This document shows positions 53,905 through 62,201 of a DNA stretch of 64,000 nucleotides, piece by piece. The stretch is from DATDIC01 sp963777625 (GTDB lineage Bacteria; Pseudomonadota; Alphaproteobacteria; Acetobacterales; Acetobacteraceae). The stretch spans positions 124,001 through 188,000 of the forward strand of contig CAVZRO010000008.1 of NCBI GenBank assembly GCA_963777625.1, in the 5' to 3' direction. Numbering within the stretch: the first letter of the stretch is position 1; each line of letters opens with the position of its first letter. The position numbers and the translations under genes were made by a program. The notes under the pieces were generated by a model. The model was not told where the DNA came from. It saw only the letters and a list, made by a program, of their open reading frames with translations, and searched no databases.

Positions 53905-55302
53905 TCACGGTTTCCCGCGATACATGTACTCCGCCGCCGCCGGAGCGATGTTGCCAGAGGGCTTCTTCCTGGTCAGCCAACTGATGGCATATAGCTCGGC
54001 GAACCATTCGCCAGGGGCGTTCCATTGGTAATCACGGACTAATTGGCCGTTGCGCGCGGCCTGGCTGTACGTGATCCATGAACCGTGTTTATGATACACG
54101 CGGTCGCCAATCACGGCGCGGACTGTCTTCCAAGGCGTTGGGTCGGCTGCCACTGTCTTCAGCATGGCGAGGGTCTTCTCGGCGATAGCCCAGTCCTGAT
54201 CCGAAACGGTCGCCGGCTTGCCATATGTCTGGTTGTCTATCGCCTTCTTGAGCTCGGGCAGAATATCGTTCTTATGGGTTGCACCGATGTCGTTCTCCAG
54301 TACGCCCCAGAAATCGTCCGCCACCTGATCGACTGTCTTGTCGTCCCAGCCGCCGTAATTTGCGGCACTCCACGCTGGCTGAGTCATGATACCGGCCTTG
54401 TCGTCCACTGAATGGCCTACTTCGTGCAGTGTAGCGACGGTGAAAGTGTCGACCTTGGTCTTTTTGCCGTCGACGATGTACTCGAAGTTCGGATGCGTCT
54501 TGATCTTCGCTGTGTCCAGGCGGATCTTCTTTCCTGACTTGTTGTAATCGCCGACCGCGCCCGTGGCGCTATCCGATATCTCCACGTCGGTCAGGCTGTC
54601 ATGTGTCATATGCTCGTCGGGCAGTATCTCCAGCACTTTAGCCAACCGCTGACAGGATTCCAGTGATGCGTTGGTCTTGATCCCATAGCGCGCCTTCAGC
54701 GCATCCTTGTACGCCTTCGCGCGCCGGTCCTTGATGGTATCGTCGAATCCTGAACCGTAGCCTGCCTTCAGCGCATCCCTAAGCAGGCTCTCGATGCTCG
54801 ATTGAAGCTGGTCCAACTTTTTCTTCGGCGTTGTCGCGGTGGTGGCCTGGAACTCGGCGTTCAGCTTGTCGAGCCGCTTCTGGAAGTCGGCACCTTTCTT
54901 TTGCACCGACTTGTTCCTGTCGGCGAGCGCCTCATCCACTGCTTGCTGTGCGCTCGCGATGAAACTTGGAATCGCTTTCCGCACCCCTTCACCTTGCTTC
55001 GCGACCACCGCCTTCGGAAGGGCGTCGCGCGCGTCTTTCTTGACCGTTCCCAGCGCGCTGTAACCCGCCTTGGTGTCTCCAAGGCCCTGCGCCAGTCCCA
55101 GATTGGCCTGTTCCGTTGCATGCACCCCGGCGAGGGCCGCTCCGGACACAGTATCGCCGAGCCGATTGCGGACCCCCGCTTGCACCGAGATTTCCGTGAC
55201 CGCGGCCTGGGCCTTGGCGTCGCGCCGCTGGACAGAACCGGGTCGGGGCCGATCAAAGCCGAGGACGCGAACGATCCAGGCACTTTTGGCGGTATCGGAC
55301 AT
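53905..55302 (-). CDS. HEVGH zinc metalloprotease-like protein, possible effector/toxin
   Basis: A 465-residue protein. Residues about 30-230 are alpha-helical and coiled-coil-like, Lys/Ala rich, with no signal peptide. The C-terminal half has DTFTVATLHEVGHSVDDKAG, where His293-Glu294-x-x-His297 fits HExxH zinc ligands and catalytic Glu. A downstream PGEWFAELYAISWL (Glu432, Glu436) fits the third ligand of gluzincins. A preceding GDYNKSGKKIRLDTAKI resembles the strand before the HExxH helix in lethal-factor-like proteases. I do not recognise the N-terminus. It is followed immediately by the CpXC gene. A toxin or injected effector is one reading, an intracellular protease another. Confidence 0.65.
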   Translation of the reverse strand: MSDTAKSAWIVRVLGFDRPRPGSVQRRDAKAQAAVTEISVQAGVRNRLGDTVSGAALAGVHATEQANLGLAQGLGDTKAGYSALGTVKKDARDALPKAVVAKQGEGVRKAIPSFIASAQQAVDEALADRNKSVQKKGADFQKRLDKLNAEFQATTATTPKKKLDQLQSSIESLLRDALKAGYGSGFDDTIKDRRAKAYKDALKARYGIKTNASLESCQRLAKVLEILPDEHMTHDSLTDVEISDSATGAVGDYNKSGKKIRLDTAKIKTHPNFEYIVDGKKTKVDTFTVATLHEVGHSVDDKAGIMTQPAWSAANYGGWDDKTVDQVADDFWGVLENDIGATHKNDILPELKKAIDNQTYGKPATVSDQDWAIAEKTLAMLKTVAADPTPWKTVRAVIGDRVYHKHGSWITYSQAARNGQLVRDYQWNAPGEWFAELYAISWLTRKKPSGNIAPAAAEYMYRGKP

Positions 55303-55398
55303 CTCCGGCCTTTCTGAATGCCGAAAGGGTCACGGCAGGTTAGCTCGGTGCGGGCGCAACATTAAACTTTGGCGGCGACGAGTTGGCGTGAAAACCCC

Positions 55399-56464
55399 TT
55401 AATCAAGCAGCCAGGGCGCGGCGCTCGCCTGTGCCAGTTGGCGGACCTGCCGCAGCAGCCCGGCGCCCACCGGGATGCCGTGGCGCATGCGCTCGGCCGC
55501 GAAGTTGCGTTGCGGATCGCCGGCAATCATGACCGGTTGCGCCGGATCGATCGGCGTGGTGGCGCGCAGGTCGCCGCACAGTTGCGCCACGTCGGCCTGG
55601 AACTCACCCGTCTCGCGGAACAGCGCGGGATCGATCGTCATGAAGAAATGCCCGATATCCTGCCCCTGCGGCTTCTTCGTGTGCATCGGGTCGGTGACCA
55701 GCGTCGCGCCCGACAGGCAGGACGCCAGGATGTTCACCATCACCGCCAGCCCGTATCCTTTGTAACTGCTGTTTTCAGGCGAGCCGCCGAGCGAGGTCAT
55801 GAAGCCGCCTTTCACGCGGGCTTCGGCAGGATCGGTGCTGGGCACGCCGTCCTTGGTCAGCACCCAGCCGGCCGGCGCCGGCGAGCCCCTCGTTCTGCTT
55901 GTTGCGCAGCTTGCCCGCCGCGACGGTGGTGGTCGCCATGTCCAGCAGGAACGGTTTGCCGTCGGCGCTGGGGGCGGCAAAGGACCACGGATCGGTGCCG
56001 AGCCGCGCCTGCTTGCCGAACGTGGGTGCCACCTGAATGCCCGCGGCCGAGGTGCAGGCCATGCCGATCAGGCCGGCCTCGGCGGCCATCAGCGTGTAGT
56101 AGCCGGTGGCGCCGAAATGGGCGGAATTGCGCACCGCCACCGCCGCCAGGCCGGACTTCCTCGCCTTCTCGATCGCCAGGTTCATCGCGAACCGGCCGGC
56201 GACATGGCCCAGCCCACCATCGCCGTCGACCAGCGCCGAGACCGGCGTTTCGCGAACGGTGCGTGGCCGCGCGTCCAGCTTCACCTTGCCCTCGCGCCGC
56301 CTCTGGTCGTAGCCCGGCAGCATCGAGATGCCGTGGCTGTCCACGCCGTGCAGATCGGCCCAGGCAAGGATGTCCGACGTCGTCTCTGCGTTGTCCTCGG
56401 GCATGCCCCAGCCCAGCAGAATGGCTTTGATCTGGGCACGGTGGGTGGCGTACGGCGCGGACAT
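55399..56464 (-). pseudogene. Malate/L-lactate dehydrogenase family oxidoreductase, frameshifted
   Basis: Read through one break, this is a complete Ldh_2 family NAD(P) enzyme of about 350 residues. The first frame begins MSAPYATHRAQIKAILLGWG, has LAWADLHGVDSHGISMLPGY (conserved catalytic-His region) and VAVRNSAHFGATGYYTLMAA, and reaches KLRNKQNEGL. The other frame resumes PAPAGWVLTKDGVPSTDPAE and runs GGSPENSSYKGYGLAVMVN to the end. One extra base near 55880-55885 explains it. The start at 56464 has GGGAGA upstream. Substrates in this family include malate, ureidoglycolate and 2,3-diketogulonate. Confidence 0.82.
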
Positions 56465-56544
56465 GGTTTTCTCCCGTGGGGCGCGCGCAGCCTTGCGCGT
56501 GACACGGGTTCCGGCAAGGGTGGTCGGAGCAGGACGAGGATGGC

Positions 56545-57375
56545 ATGGCGGAACTTGACAGCACGGAATTGCTGCGCGCGCGATTTGGGACGGATGCGGC
56601 CGGGCCGGTCGTTCCGGAAGCGTTGGCGGCGCTGCTGGACCGACGCGTCGCGCGGCGCTACCGGGCGGAGCCGGTCGCGGATGCGCTGCTGGATGTATTG
56701 CTGGCTGCTGCGCAGTCGGCACCCAGCAAGTCCGATCTGCAACAATATTCCGTTGTTGTCGTGCGGGATCCGGCGAAGATCAAAAAGATCGCGGACTGGA
56801 TCGGCACGATGGACTGGATCGCGTCGGCACCGGTGTTCCTGGTGTGGTGCGGCGATATGCGGCGCGGCCAACGCATGTGCGAGGCGCACGGCATGCCGCA
56901 CGCCAACAATAACCTCGATACGTTTCTGAACACGGCGGTGGACTGCACCCTGGCGCTGGCGGCGTTCATGGCGGCGGCCGATGCGGCAGGGTTGGGTAGC
57001 TGCCCGATCAGCTACGTTCGCAACCACATCGAGAAGCTGGTGCCGCTGCTCGCGTTGCCGGCTGGCGTCTATCCGGTGGCGGGCCTGACCGTCGGCTGGC
57101 CGGAGTTCCGCCGGCCGGTGTCCATGCGGTTGCCTGCGTCCGTGGTGGTGCATCGGGAGCGATATGATGACTCCACGCTGGCGGATCAGATCGCCGCCTA
57201 CGACCAGCGCCGCCGCGTACGCGAACCGCTCGCCGCGGGCAGCCTGAAGAACAACGAGGTGTACGGGCCGAAGGACGGAGCGACCTGGAGCGAGAACAGC
57301 GCGCGGCAGCTTTCAGTGCCGGAGCGGTTCGGCTTCGCCGCCTATTTGCGCACGCGAGGGTTTGATCTTGCCTGA
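56545..57375 (+). CDS. Nitroreductase family protein
   Basis: A 276-residue FMN-dependent nitroreductase. Seen: ALLDRRVARRYRAEPVADAL (FMN phosphate site), LLAAAQSAPSKSDLQQYSVV, and NTAVDCTLALAAFMAAADA, then GLGSCPISYVRNHIEKLVPL and PVAGLTVGWP. Such enzymes reduce nitro groups, quinones or enones with NAD(P)H. GAGG lies upstream of the ATG. It overlaps the following Nudix frame by 14 bp and diverges from the dehydrogenase across 80 bp. Confidence 0.85.
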   Translation: MAELDSTELLRARFGTDAAGPVVPEALAALLDRRVARRYRAEPVADALLDVLLAAAQSAPSKSDLQQYSVVVVRDPAKIKKIADWIGTMDWIASAPVFLVWCGDMRRGQRMCEAHGMPHANNNLDTFLNTAVDCTLALAAFMAAADAAGLGSCPISYVRNHIEKLVPLLALPAGVYPVAGLTVGWPEFRRPVSMRLPASVVVHRERYDDSTLADQIAAYDQRRRVREPLAAGSLKNNEVYGPKDGATWSENSARQLSVPERFGFAAYLRTRGFDLA

Positions 57376-58001
57376 CGACACGGCGCTCGCGATGCAGGTG
57401 AAGCCACGCACCGTCCGGGCACGACACGCCGCCAGCCTGGTTGTGCTGCGCGGTGGGCGCGGCGGGCCGGAGATGCTGATGGGGGTGCGCGGCGCGCGGC
57501 ATCGGTTCATGCCGAACCGGCTGGTGTTTCCGGGCGGGGCGGTCGATCGCGCCGACCTGCGTGCGACGACGGCCTCGCCGTTGTCCGCGCACACCCGCGG
57601 CGCGGCTGGAGAAGGCGGCCAATCCGCTGCTGGCGCACGGGCTGGGCATCGCGGCGGCGCGCGAGCTGGAAGAGGAAACCGGGCTGACGCTCGGGGGCCC
57701 GCCGGCGCTCGGCGGGCTGGAGTATCTGTGCCGCCTGATCACCCCGCCGGGCGGGCCGATCCGGTTCAATGCACGCTTCCTGCTGGTGGATGCCGAGCGG
57801 GTCAGCGGCAGCCTCGCCGGATCCGGGGAGCTGGAGGAGTTGCGGTTCTATACACTCGGGGAGGCGCTGGCGCTCGACCTCGCAATGCCGACGCGCAAGG
57901 TGATCGAGCGGGTGCACGCGTGGCTGGCGATGACGCCGGCGGAGCGGATGGAAGAACAACGCGCACCGGTGTTGCGGCGGCGGGAATGGCGGTACGAATA
58001 G
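57362..58001 (+). pseudogene. Nudix hydrolase, frameshifted
   Basis: The first frame (TTG start at 57362, or ATG 57392) reads RARHAASLVVLRGGRGGPEM and RHRFMPNRLVFPGGAVDRAD. After SAHT the second frame continues RLEKAANPLLAHGLGIAAAR with the Nudix-box end RELEEETGLTLGG, then LCRLITPPGGPIRFNARFLL. One extra base near 57590-57604 accounts for the break. The box is split (G...REAxEE-type with a long insert), as in CoA-pyrophosphatase-like members. Probably cleaves a nucleoside diphosphate derivative. Confidence 0.72.
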
Positions 58002-58052
58002 ATACGACCAAGCGCCGGTAATGACGACCGTTGCTGGTCCGGCTCGAAAGTC

Positions 58053-58083
58053 GTGGGTGCCCGGGCCAGGCCCGCGCATGACG
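58053..58083 (+). repeat. Dispersed repeat, unit B, second copy
   Basis: GTGGGTGCCCGGGCCAGGCC, then CGCGCATGACG, matches 18449-18480 at nearly every position, with paired changes in the GGGCC/GGCCC core. It lies between the Nudix gene and the converging binding-protein gene. Confidence 0.6.
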
Positions 58084-58157
58084 CGAGAGGCTGGCGACGT
58101 GTCGGGACTGGGGAAGCGGGCCGGCGATTTCAGTCGCCAGCCCGCTGACCGTGCAGT

Positions 58158-59509
58158 TCAGGTATAGGGGCCGAGCTTGCAACCAAATGCATCGGGCGCC
58201 TGCATCAGACCCTCACCGGGCACAACCGCCACGGTTTCCCAGTAGTCATCGGGATTTTTCATTTCGGATGGCTTCTTGCCGCGTTGAACGGTAACCGGCC
58301 GCACGAGCTGGTGGTCCTCTGGACGGAACCAGACATCGCCGACCAGCGAGTTGAAATGCTCGCCCTTTTCATATGTCTTGATGACATCGGGCGGGTAGAA
58401 GGTGCCGGCTTCGCTGACCATCCGCGCCCAGCACGCGAGCTGCAGGTAGCCGGTCTGCGCGGTCCAGTCCGGCATGTAGTTGTATTTCTGCCGGAAGGCT
58501 TCGACGAACATCTTGGATAACGGGAATTGATCCTCCAGCGTCCACCACCAGTCGGTGGCGGTGAACACGCCCTGGGTCAGCTCGGGTCCCACTTCCTTGG
58601 CGAGGAACGGGACCGAGTACGCCACCACCAGCGTCATCTTCTTCAGGATCCCGAACTGGTTGGCCTGCTTGGTGGAGGCCACGGCATCGTTGCCCCAGTT
58701 GATGTTCACTACCACGTCGGCGCCGCTATTGGCGATATTCAGCAGATACGAACTGAAATCGCTGGTGCCCAGCGGGGATACCTGGTTGGTCGCGGTGGTC
58801 CAGCCGCCTTTCTTGAGGTACTCCTCCATCGACTGCTGCACGGTGTGCCCGTAGGTATAGTCGGGCGTCATGTAGGCGACCTTCTTGTTCTGCCCCATGT
58901 TCTTGATCAGCACGGGGCAGAGCGCGGCGGACGAGGTCTGGCCGTAGAAGCAGGTCCGGAAGGAATAGCGCACGCAGTCCTTGCCGGTGGTGTCGTTGGA
59001 CCCGCTGACGCCGGGCAGATAGATCACCTTCTCCCGCTGGCCCAGCTTGTTGCTGGCCACAGCAACGGCGCTGGAGCATGAACCGCTGAGCAGGATGGCC
59101 TTGTTGTCGGAGATGAACTTCGAAAGGTTCTGAACGGCGACGTTCGGTTTCGATTCCGAATCGGCAACGCCATAGATCACCTTCTTGCCGAGCACGCCCT
59201 TGGTAATCTTGGGCGCCATGGCACGGATCAGCTCGTGGCCGTCGTTGATGTGCTCGATCGCCAGTTCGTAGCCTTTGAGCTCATCCTGTCCCGCCGCCGC
59301 ATAGGGGCCGGTGGCGGGAGGATCAAGGCCGATGAAGGCGGTGTCGCCGGACACGCCGGCGGGCCAGGTGCCGATCGGGGGTGATTCTCGTCCGCCCATG
59401 CCAGCCGTGGCCAGCCCCCACCGACAGCGCCGCCAATCAAACCCGCTCCGCCGAGTGTCAGGGCGTCGCGCCGCGAGAGCGCGATATGATGCGGCCGTTC
59501 GATCGCCAT
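58158..59509 (-). pseudogene. Branched-chain-type ABC transporter substrate-binding protein 1, frameshifted
   Basis: A type I periplasmic binding protein of about 450 residues. The start at 59509 has AGGAGG 5 nt upstream and opens MAIERPHHIALSRRDALTLG, a twin-arginine-type signal. The frame breaks in a run of five G (59377-59381, plus strand) and resumes PPIGTWPAGVSGDTAFIGLD. The body matches LivK-like or amide/urea-binding proteins: NVAVQNLSKFISDNKAILLS, SGSNDTTGKDCVRYSFRT and YTYGHTVQQSMEEYLKKGGW. It is about half identical to the divergent gene at 59776 and may serve the same permease with another ligand. Confidence 0.85.
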
Positions 59510-59775
59510 CGGTTTCCTCCTGTTCGTTGACAGGCCATGATGCATGGTCGGCCGGCCTGCGGATAGCTTCAGTTTGGCAAAGAGTTTGGCACTGTTGCAA
59601 GCCATGCGCTGAATCCGAAGAGAACGCGTGCGGTTGTATCTACGCACTCACCTTGAGCGAGCGATATTTCTGCTCTATTTCCAACCAGCGTGGTGTCCTG
59701 AAGCGGCGGTGCAATGTAAGGGCGGGTTGTTGCTGCGACGCAGCATCGCGTGCGGAGCGAACGGGAGAAATGATC

Positions 59776-61104
59776 ATGAAGGAAGCGATGCGCCGGCGAC
59801 GGGTGCTCGAACTCGGGCTGGGCCTGGCCGGCGGGCTGGCAGTGCCGTCGGTCCCGACGTTCGCGGCGCCGAACCAGCCGCCGCTCGGCACCTGGCCGGC
59901 GGGGACCGAGGGCGATTCGGTCATGATCGGCATCACCACGCCGCTGACCGGTCCGTACTCGGCGGACGGCAAGGATGAGCAGCTCGGCTACGAGCTGGCG
60001 ATCGCGGAGATCAATGCCGGCGGTCCGACGGCGCAGCAATGGGGCCTGAAGGGCAAAGGCGTGCTGGGCAAGCAGCTCCGGTACAAGTTAGCGGATTCGG
60101 AAACCAAGCCGAACGTGGCGGTGCAGGCGCAGACGCAGTTCATCCAGAACGACAAGGCGATCATGATCACCGGCTGCGTCAGCAGCGCCACCGCCGTCGC
60201 GCTGGAGCAGTTGGCGCAGCGCGAGAAGGTGCTGAACATGGTCGGGGCGAGCGGCTCTAACGACACCACGGGAAAGGACTGCCAGCGCTATGCGTTCCGC
60301 TCGCAGCCGTCCGCCTACATGGCGTGCAAGGCGCTGGCGCCGGTGGTGATCAAGGCGTTCGGGCAGGGGATCAAGGCCGCCTATCTGGTGCCCGACTACA
60401 CCTATGGCCATTCGGTGTTCGATAGCTTTACGGAGTCAGTCGGCAAGGCCGGCTGGACCGTGGCGACCCAGCAGGTCGTGCCGCTGGGAACGGCCGATTT
60501 CAGCTCGGCATTGCTGAACATCGTCAACAGCGGCGCCCAGGTGTTTGTGAACGTGGCGTTCGGCGCCGATGCGGTGGCGTCCACCAAGCAGGCGCAGCAG
60601 TTCGGCGTAATGAAAAAGATGAAGATGATTGTGCCAAACATCTCCTCGTTCCAGGCGAAAGAGGACGGCGCGGAGCTGATGCAGGGCGTCTATGGCACGT
60701 TCGATTTCTGGTGGACGATGCAGGACACATATCCGCTAGCCAAGGCGTTCGTGCAGGCGTTTTTGGCGAAGAACAAGTATCACCCGCGCTGGGGCGCCCA
60801 TATCGGCTACGCCCAGACCTATACCTGGGCAATGGCGGTCCAGCGGGCGGGCAGCTTTTATCCGGTGGATGTGATCAAGACGCTGGAGGCATCGAAGTCG
60901 CAGCCGTTCGACAGCACGCTCGGCAAGATCTGGTACCGCGCCGAGGATCACCAGCTCGTCCGCCCGGTGCCGGTGGTGGTCGGCAGGGCGCCGTCGGCGA
61001 TGCAGAACCCGGATGACTTTTACGACGTGGTCGGGATCGTGCCCGGGGAGCAGGTGATCTCGCCGCCTGACATGTTCGGCTGCCATCTCGGCGCTTACAC
61101 CTGA
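59776..61104 (+). CDS. Branched-chain-type ABC transporter substrate-binding protein 2
   Basis: A 442-residue periplasmic binding protein. The signal peptide is MKEAMRRRRVLELGLGLAGG, cleaved after FAA. The mature protein starts with GTWPAGTEGDSVMIGITTPL, TGPYSADGKDEQLGYELAIA, then SGSNDTTGKDCQRYAFRS and DYTYGHSVFDSFTESVGKAG. ATG 59776 has GGGAG 8 nt upstream; 59770 is an alternative. It lies 25 bp upstream of the livH-type permease, so it belongs to that operon. The ligand is unknown (branched-chain amino acid, amide or urea type). Confidence 0.9.
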   Translation: MKEAMRRRRVLELGLGLAGGLAVPSVPTFAAPNQPPLGTWPAGTEGDSVMIGITTPLTGPYSADGKDEQLGYELAIAEINAGGPTAQQWGLKGKGVLGKQLRYKLADSETKPNVAVQAQTQFIQNDKAIMITGCVSSATAVALEQLAQREKVLNMVGASGSNDTTGKDCQRYAFRSQPSAYMACKALAPVVIKAFGQGIKAAYLVPDYTYGHSVFDSFTESVGKAGWTVATQQVVPLGTADFSSALLNIVNSGAQVFVNVAFGADAVASTKQAQQFGVMKKMKMIVPNISSFQAKEDGAELMQGVYGTFDFWWTMQDTYPLAKAFVQAFLAKNKYHPRWGAHIGYAQTYTWAMAVQRAGSFYPVDVIKTLEASKSQPFDSTLGKIWYRAEDHQLVRPVPVVVGRAPSAMQNPDDFYDVVGIVPGEQVISPPDMFGCHLGAYT

Positions 61105-61129
61105 GCATCCCTGACGCAGATATCCTGTT

Positions 61130-62005
61130 GTGCCGAGCGCGCCGCTTTTAATATCGCAAGCCTTCAACGGCTTGGCGTTGGGCACCCTGCTGGCGCTCGT
61201 CAGCAGCGGCCTGACCATCATCCTCGGCACGCTCGGCGTGCTGAATTTCGCGCACGGTGCGCTGTTCATGCTGGGCGCCTATACCATCTTCGTGATTGCC
61301 GGCTACACCGGCTCGTTCGTCGTCGGGCTGTGCGCCGGCGCGGTATTCATGCTGGTGGTCGGCGTGCTGCTGGAACGGATCCTGATCCGCTGGTTCTACA
61401 GCCGTGGGCCGGAGGACCAGATACTGGTGACCTTCGGCGTCGGCATCGTGCTGGTGGAGGCGGTGCGGGCGATCTTCGGCGGCGAGAGTCAGCATGTGTC
61501 GGCGCCCGCCTGGGGCGAGGGCGTCGCGCAGGTTGGCTTCCTGATCTATCCGCTCTACCGGCTGCAGCTGATCGGCATCGTCGCCTTCCTGCTGTTCGTG
61601 CTCTACCTGGTGCTGTACCGAACCTCGGTCGGGCTGGTGGTGCGAGCCGGAATCGAGGACGCCCGGATGGTGGGCATTCTCGGTATCAATGTCCGCCGCG
61701 CTTTCCTGCTGGTGTTTGCGATCGGCGTGGTGGCGGCCGGCGTATCTGGGATGCTGTACGCGCCGATCGTCTCGGTTGATCCCGATATGGGTGCGACATT
61801 CCTCGTGGAGTCGTTCGTCGTCATCGTGATCGGCGGGCTTGGTTCGTATCCGGGCGCGGTGGTCGGCGGAATTATCGCCGGGGAGATTCTCAGCATCACC
61901 AGTGCGTTCAATTCCGCCTATTCGGATGTGATGCTCTATGCGGTGATGGCGCTGCTGCTGGTGCTGCGCCCGCAAGGCCTGTTCGGCTCCGAGGGACGGG
62001 TATGA
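61130..62005 (+). CDS. Branched-chain amino acid-type ABC transporter permease (LivH-like)
   Basis: A 291-residue inner-membrane permease with about eight hydrophobic segments. LISQAFNGLALGTLLALVSS, TIILGTLGVLNFAHGALFML, and the ATPase-coupling segment GIEDARMVGILGINVRRAFL identify the LivH/UrtB family. The C-terminus has FVVIVIGGLGSYPGAVVGGI. The start is GTG 61130. It is preceded by the binding protein and followed, after a 196-bp gap with a dispersed repeat, by the fused permease-ATPase. Confidence 0.9.
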   Translation: MPSAPLLISQAFNGLALGTLLALVSSGLTIILGTLGVLNFAHGALFMLGAYTIFVIAGYTGSFVVGLCAGAVFMLVVGVLLERILIRWFYSRGPEDQILVTFGVGIVLVEAVRAIFGGESQHVSAPAWGEGVAQVGFLIYPLYRLQLIGIVAFLLFVLYLVLYRTSVGLVVRAGIEDARMVGILGINVRRAFLLVFAIGVVAAGVSGMLYAPIVSVDPDMGATFLVESFVVIVIGGLGSYPGAVVGGIIAGEILSITSAFNSAYSDVMLYAVMALLLVLRPQGLFGSEGRV

Positions 62006-62091
62006 TACCAGCCGCCCGAGAAGCTGACTCTTGCCTCGTCATGCCCGCGTCCCTCGTCATGCCCCACAGCTCGGACAATCAGGCGGGCATC

Positions 62092-62152
62092 CATGCCGAG
62101 TTCGCCGGTCGCGTGGGCGGTCGCTGGATTCCCGCCTGCGCGGGAATGACGG
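62092..62152 (-). repeat. Dispersed REP-like repeat, unit A, inverted copy
   Basis: Read on the minus strand this is CCGTCATTCCCGCGCAGGCG, then GGAATCCAGCGACCGCCC, matching 15489-15552. A second partial GGGAATGAC copy follows directly. It lies between the two permease genes without breaking either frame. Confidence 0.6.
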
Positions 62153-62201
62153 TGGATCGCGCGGGAATGACAGTGGATGGTCGGTCTCCGGGGCGCTTGG
62201 T

